The translations under genes were made by a program, and so were the position numbers. DNA of 6,960 nt from Lachnospiraceae bacterium (GTDB taxonomy: Bacteria; Bacillota; Clostridia; Lachnospirales; Lachnospiraceae): the NCBI GenBank assembly GCA_900753305.1, contig CAADYR010000046.1, forward strand, positions 1 through 6,960. Direction: 5' to 3'. Below, one piece after another: positions 5,253 to 6,960 of the stretch. The notes under the pieces were generated by a model that saw only the letters and a program-made list of their open reading frames with translations, ran no database searches and had not been told where the DNA came from. Positions within the stretch are counted from its first letter, which is position 1, and each line of letters starts with the position of its first letter.

Positions 5253-6396
5253 ACATTAATTTGCGGAACATTGCTTCGAAATCAGCAATAGTAGCAGGTC
5301 TTGGATTACCTGGTGCACAGGCATCTGCTGCAGCAGATTCGCACAGGAATGGCAAATCAGCTTCCTGAAGTTTCTCAAGTTTGGTAGGGATTCCGACATC
5401 AATGGATAACTGCTGAACAGCATCAATAGCAGCCTGACGATAAGTTGCCTGATCCATGCCGGTTGTATCTACACCGAAAGCCTCTGCAATAGCCTTGTAC
5501 TTTTCGCCTGTGTATTCCTTGTTGAAGTCCATAACGATTGGGAGCATCATAGCACAGGCAACACCATGTGGTGTATCATATACAGCACCAAGAGTATGTG
5601 CCATAGAGTGTGCGATTCCAAGTCCTACATTGGAGTAAGCCATAGCTGTTACATACTGTGCAAGAGCCATGCCTTCACGACCATCAGGATCATTTTCAAC
5701 TGCCTTTCTGAGATTCTTGGCAATTAATTTGATAGCTTCAAGGTCGAGGCAGTCTGATAATTCCCACGCAGCAGCAGTAGTATAGCCTTCAATAGCGTGT
5801 GTCAAAGCATCCATACCGGTAGAAGCTGTTAAGCCCTTAGGCATAGAAGACATCATATCAGGATCGACAACAGCAATATCAGGAATGTCATTAGGGTCAA
5901 CACATACGAATTTACGTTTCTTCTCTACATCGGTAATAACGTAATTGATGGTTGATTCAGCACCTGTACCACCTGTTGTTGGAACGGCAATTGTGAATAC
6001 AGTACGTTTCTTGGTAGGAGCTACACCTTCAAGTGAACGTACATCAGCATATTCCGGATTATTGATAATGATACCGATGGCTTTGCCTGTATCCATGGAA
6101 GAACCGCCGCCAATAGTGATCATACAGTCAGCACCGGACTCCTGAAAAGCTTTTACACCATGCTGTACATTTTCAATAGTCGGGTTTGGTTTGATATCAG
6201 AATATAAATAGAATGCAATACCGTTTTTCTCTAACAAATCAGTTACTTTTGAAGTTACTCCAAATTTTACAAGATCAGGGTCAGATGCAACAAAAGCTTT
6301 CTGGTATCCTTTTGATGTGATAAGTCCGGGAATTTCATTGATCGCACCATGTCCATGATAAGAAATTCCGTTTAAGACGAAACGATTTACTGCCAT
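5251..6396 (-). CDS. fucO: Iron-containing alcohol dehydrogenase, lactaldehyde reductase (FucO)-like
   Basis: A 381-residue cytoplasmic group III alcohol dehydrogenase that interconverts an aldehyde and an alcohol with NAD(H). E. coli FucO reduces L-lactaldehyde to 1,2-propanediol in fucose/rhamnose fermentation. Similarity to FucO runs the whole length, for example NNPE-ADVRSLEG (112-124), NYVITD (151-156), RKFVCVDP-DIP (161-172) and DALTHAIEGY (196-205). The iron ligands are all present and match FucO numbering: Asp196, His200, His263 and His277. The nucleotide-binding GGGS is at 96-99. Asp39, which favours NAD over NADP in FucO, is kept. The start at 6396 is chosen because GGAGGT lies 7 bases upstream. 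An in-frame ATG at 6453 is about where transcription should begin and is rejected. It is monocistronic here, and no fucose or rhamnose genes are adjacent, so the true substrate could also be ethanol, butanol or 1,3-propanediol-type aldehydes. Confidence 0.9.
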   Translation of the reverse strand: MAVNRFVLNGISYHGHGAINEIPGLITSKGYQKAFVASDPDLVKFGVTSKVTDLLEKNGIAFYLYSDIKPNPTIENVQHGVKAFQESGADCMITIGGGSSMDTGKAIGIIINNPEYADVRSLEGVAPTKKRTVFTIAVPTTGGTGAESTINYVITDVEKKRKFVCVDPNDIPDIAVVDPDMMSSMPKGLTASTGMDALTHAIEGYTTAAAWELSDCLDLEAIKLIAKNLRKAVENDPDGREGMALAQYVTAMAYSNVGLGIAHSMAHTLGAVYDTPHGVACAMMLPIVMDFNKEYTGEKYKAIAEAFGVDTTGMDQATYRQAAIDAVQQLSIDVGIPTKLEKLQEADLPFLCESAAADACAPGNPRPATIADFEAMFRKLM

Positions 6397-6434
6397 AAAA
6401 CATACCTCCAAATTTAATAGTAATATACCTTCTC

Positions 6435-6450
6435 TGTTATTTACATAACA
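6435..6450. promoter_or_regulatory. Rex-like redox operator upstream of the alcohol dehydrogenase
   Basis: TGTTATTTACATAACA is a perfect 6-bp inverted repeat around 4 bases. It keeps the TGTTA-N6-TAACA core of the Rex consensus (TTGTTAA-N4-TTAACAA). It differs at the innermost pair and at the outermost bases. It covers the predicted transcription start (about 6449), where bound Rex would block initiation. Rex is known to repress alcohol dehydrogenase genes in Firmicutes and to release DNA when NADH rises. Confidence 0.6.
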
Positions 6451-6455
6451 CATAT

Positions 6456-6484
6456 AGTATACAATTCTGAAAAATATTGGACAA
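6456..6484 (-). promoter_or_regulatory. Promoter of the alcohol dehydrogenase gene
   Basis: On the minus strand TTGTCC (6484-6479, 4 of 6 to the -35) and TATACT (6461-6456, 5 of 6 to the -10) are separated by 17 bases. Initiation near 6449 would give a leader of about 53 bases containing the GGAGGT ribosome site. Confidence 0.6.
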
Positions 6485-6561
6485 TGGGAATAATAGACAA
6501 AATAATGAAACCAAATTAAATAAAATGACGAAAAATAAAAGATGCGTGTATGAAGTGAAAA

Positions 6562-6590
6562 TTGTTTTTCTATGAAAAATATATTATACT
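6562..6590 (+). promoter_or_regulatory. Promoter of the epimerase-like gene
   Basis: TTGTTT (6562-6567) and TATACT (6585-6590) are separated by 17 bases. Initiation near 6597 would give a leader of about 50 bases. It diverges from the dehydrogenase promoter; the two -35 boxes are about 80 bases apart. Confidence 0.5.
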
Positions 6591-6611
6591 TTGGATGATA
6601 CTATTTTGTAG

Positions 6612-6625
6612 AACAGAGTTCTGTT
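6612..6625. repeat. Small palindrome in the epimerase leader
   Basis: AACAGA and TCTGTT are perfect inverted arms around GT. The site lies between the predicted promoter and the ribosome site, so it could be an operator or a small leader hairpin. At 6 bp per arm, chance is possible. Confidence 0.25.
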
Positions 6626-6647
6626 TCCTGAATGAAAGGACAACATG

Positions 6648-6960
6648 ATGAGAAAAATATTAATTACAGGCGGAACGACTTTTGTCAGCAAATACGCGGC
6701 TGAATATTTTGTGAAGGCTGGATATGATGTATATGTACTCAATAGAAATTCCAAACCACAGGTTGAGGGTGTGAATCTGATTGAAGGAGACAGGCACAAT
6801 TTAGGCAGTGTTTTGAAAGATACATATTTTGATGTTGTGGCAGATATAACGGCATATGATGCACAGGACATTGTTGATTTATATAATGCATTGGGGACTT
6901 TTGGACAATATATTATGATCAGTTCAAGTGCTGTATATCCTGAATATGGAGTTCAGCCAT
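6648..6960 (+). CDS. NAD-dependent epimerase/dehydratase-like protein, 5' part only
   Basis: The first 104 residues are present and the gene runs off the right edge, so length and catalytic Tyr-x-x-x-Lys cannot be checked. It opens with a Rossmann beta-strand and loop, KILITGGTTFVSKY (3-16), followed by a second strand, YDVYVLNRN (26-34). Next come an EGDRHN turn (47-51 region) and SSSAVYP (92-98), all in the order seen in extended short-chain dehydrogenases. The dinucleotide loop TGxxGxxG is altered, with Thr11 and Ser14 in place of the second and third glycines. Two ATGs are possible, 6645 and 6648; the second is preferred because AAAGGA (6635-6640) is 7 bases upstream of it. Substrate is unknown. 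The minus-strand reading frame over the same bases is a shadow. Confidence 0.75.
   Translation, partial: MRKILITGGTTFVSKYAAEYFVKAGYDVYVLNRNSKPQVEGVNLIEGDRHNLGSVLKDTYFDVVADITAYDAQDIVDLYNALGTFGQYIMISSSAVYPEYGVQP

Noticed and set aside
6397..6453. Longer N-terminus for the alcohol dehydrogenase starting at 6453
   Set aside because: The extra 19 residues have no counterpart in FucO, the codon lies at about the predicted transcription start, and GGAGGT sits correctly before the ATG at 6396.
6584..6871. Minus-strand frame of 95 codons at the right end
   Set aside because: It lies opposite the epimerase-like gene, whose Rossmann motifs, promoter and ribosome site are clear on the plus strand.

Overview
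The window looks like chromosomal DNA from a low-to-moderate GC Gram-positive anaerobe of the Clostridia. A gut Lachnospiraceae (Blautia/Dorea-like) is my inference. It rests on the AT-rich intergenic DNA, strong AGGAGG-type ribosome binding sites, a lantibiotic-type two-component/ABC module, a FucO-like iron alcohol dehydrogenase with a Rex-like operator, and the style of the flanking epimerase. No rRNA, tRNA, CRISPR array or intact insertion sequence is visible.

Layout. Bases 1-151 are non-coding and hold a weak hairpin between two copies of an 8-mer. Bases 152-2409 (minus strand) are a two-gene ABC exporter operon: an ATPase of the LanF/BcrA type, then, with a 4-bp ATGA overlap, a 510-residue permease whose two halves resemble each other, as if LanE and LanG had been fused. 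Bases 2410-2562 are a compact divergent control region with four 11-bp-phased repeats. Bases 2563-4492 (plus strand) encode an OmpR-family response regulator and a two-transmembrane sensor histidine kinase. Bases 4493-5220 carry a promoter-like stretch with a TTAG-N6-CTAA palindrome and a membrane ORF resembling the CPBP (Abi) family with degenerate catalytic motifs. A 13-bp perfect-stem terminator separates it from a convergent iron-dependent alcohol dehydrogenase (5251-6396, minus). That gene's start region carries a TGTTA-N6-TAACA palindrome of the Rex type. From 6648 to the right edge is the 5' part of an NAD-dependent epimerase-like gene.

How it works together. The most coherent system is the left half. 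The kinase probably senses an extracellular antimicrobial peptide or envelope stress and phosphorylates the regulator. The regulator binds the phased repeats and turns on the divergent ABC exporter, which would remove the peptide from the membrane. No lantibiotic precursor or modification gene is present, so this looks like stand-alone resistance/immunity rather than a producer cluster. The CPBP-like ORF downstream may be an accessory immunity protein or a decaying remnant. The right half is unrelated fermentative metabolism: the alcohol dehydrogenase would regenerate NAD+ and is probably repressed by Rex when NADH is low.
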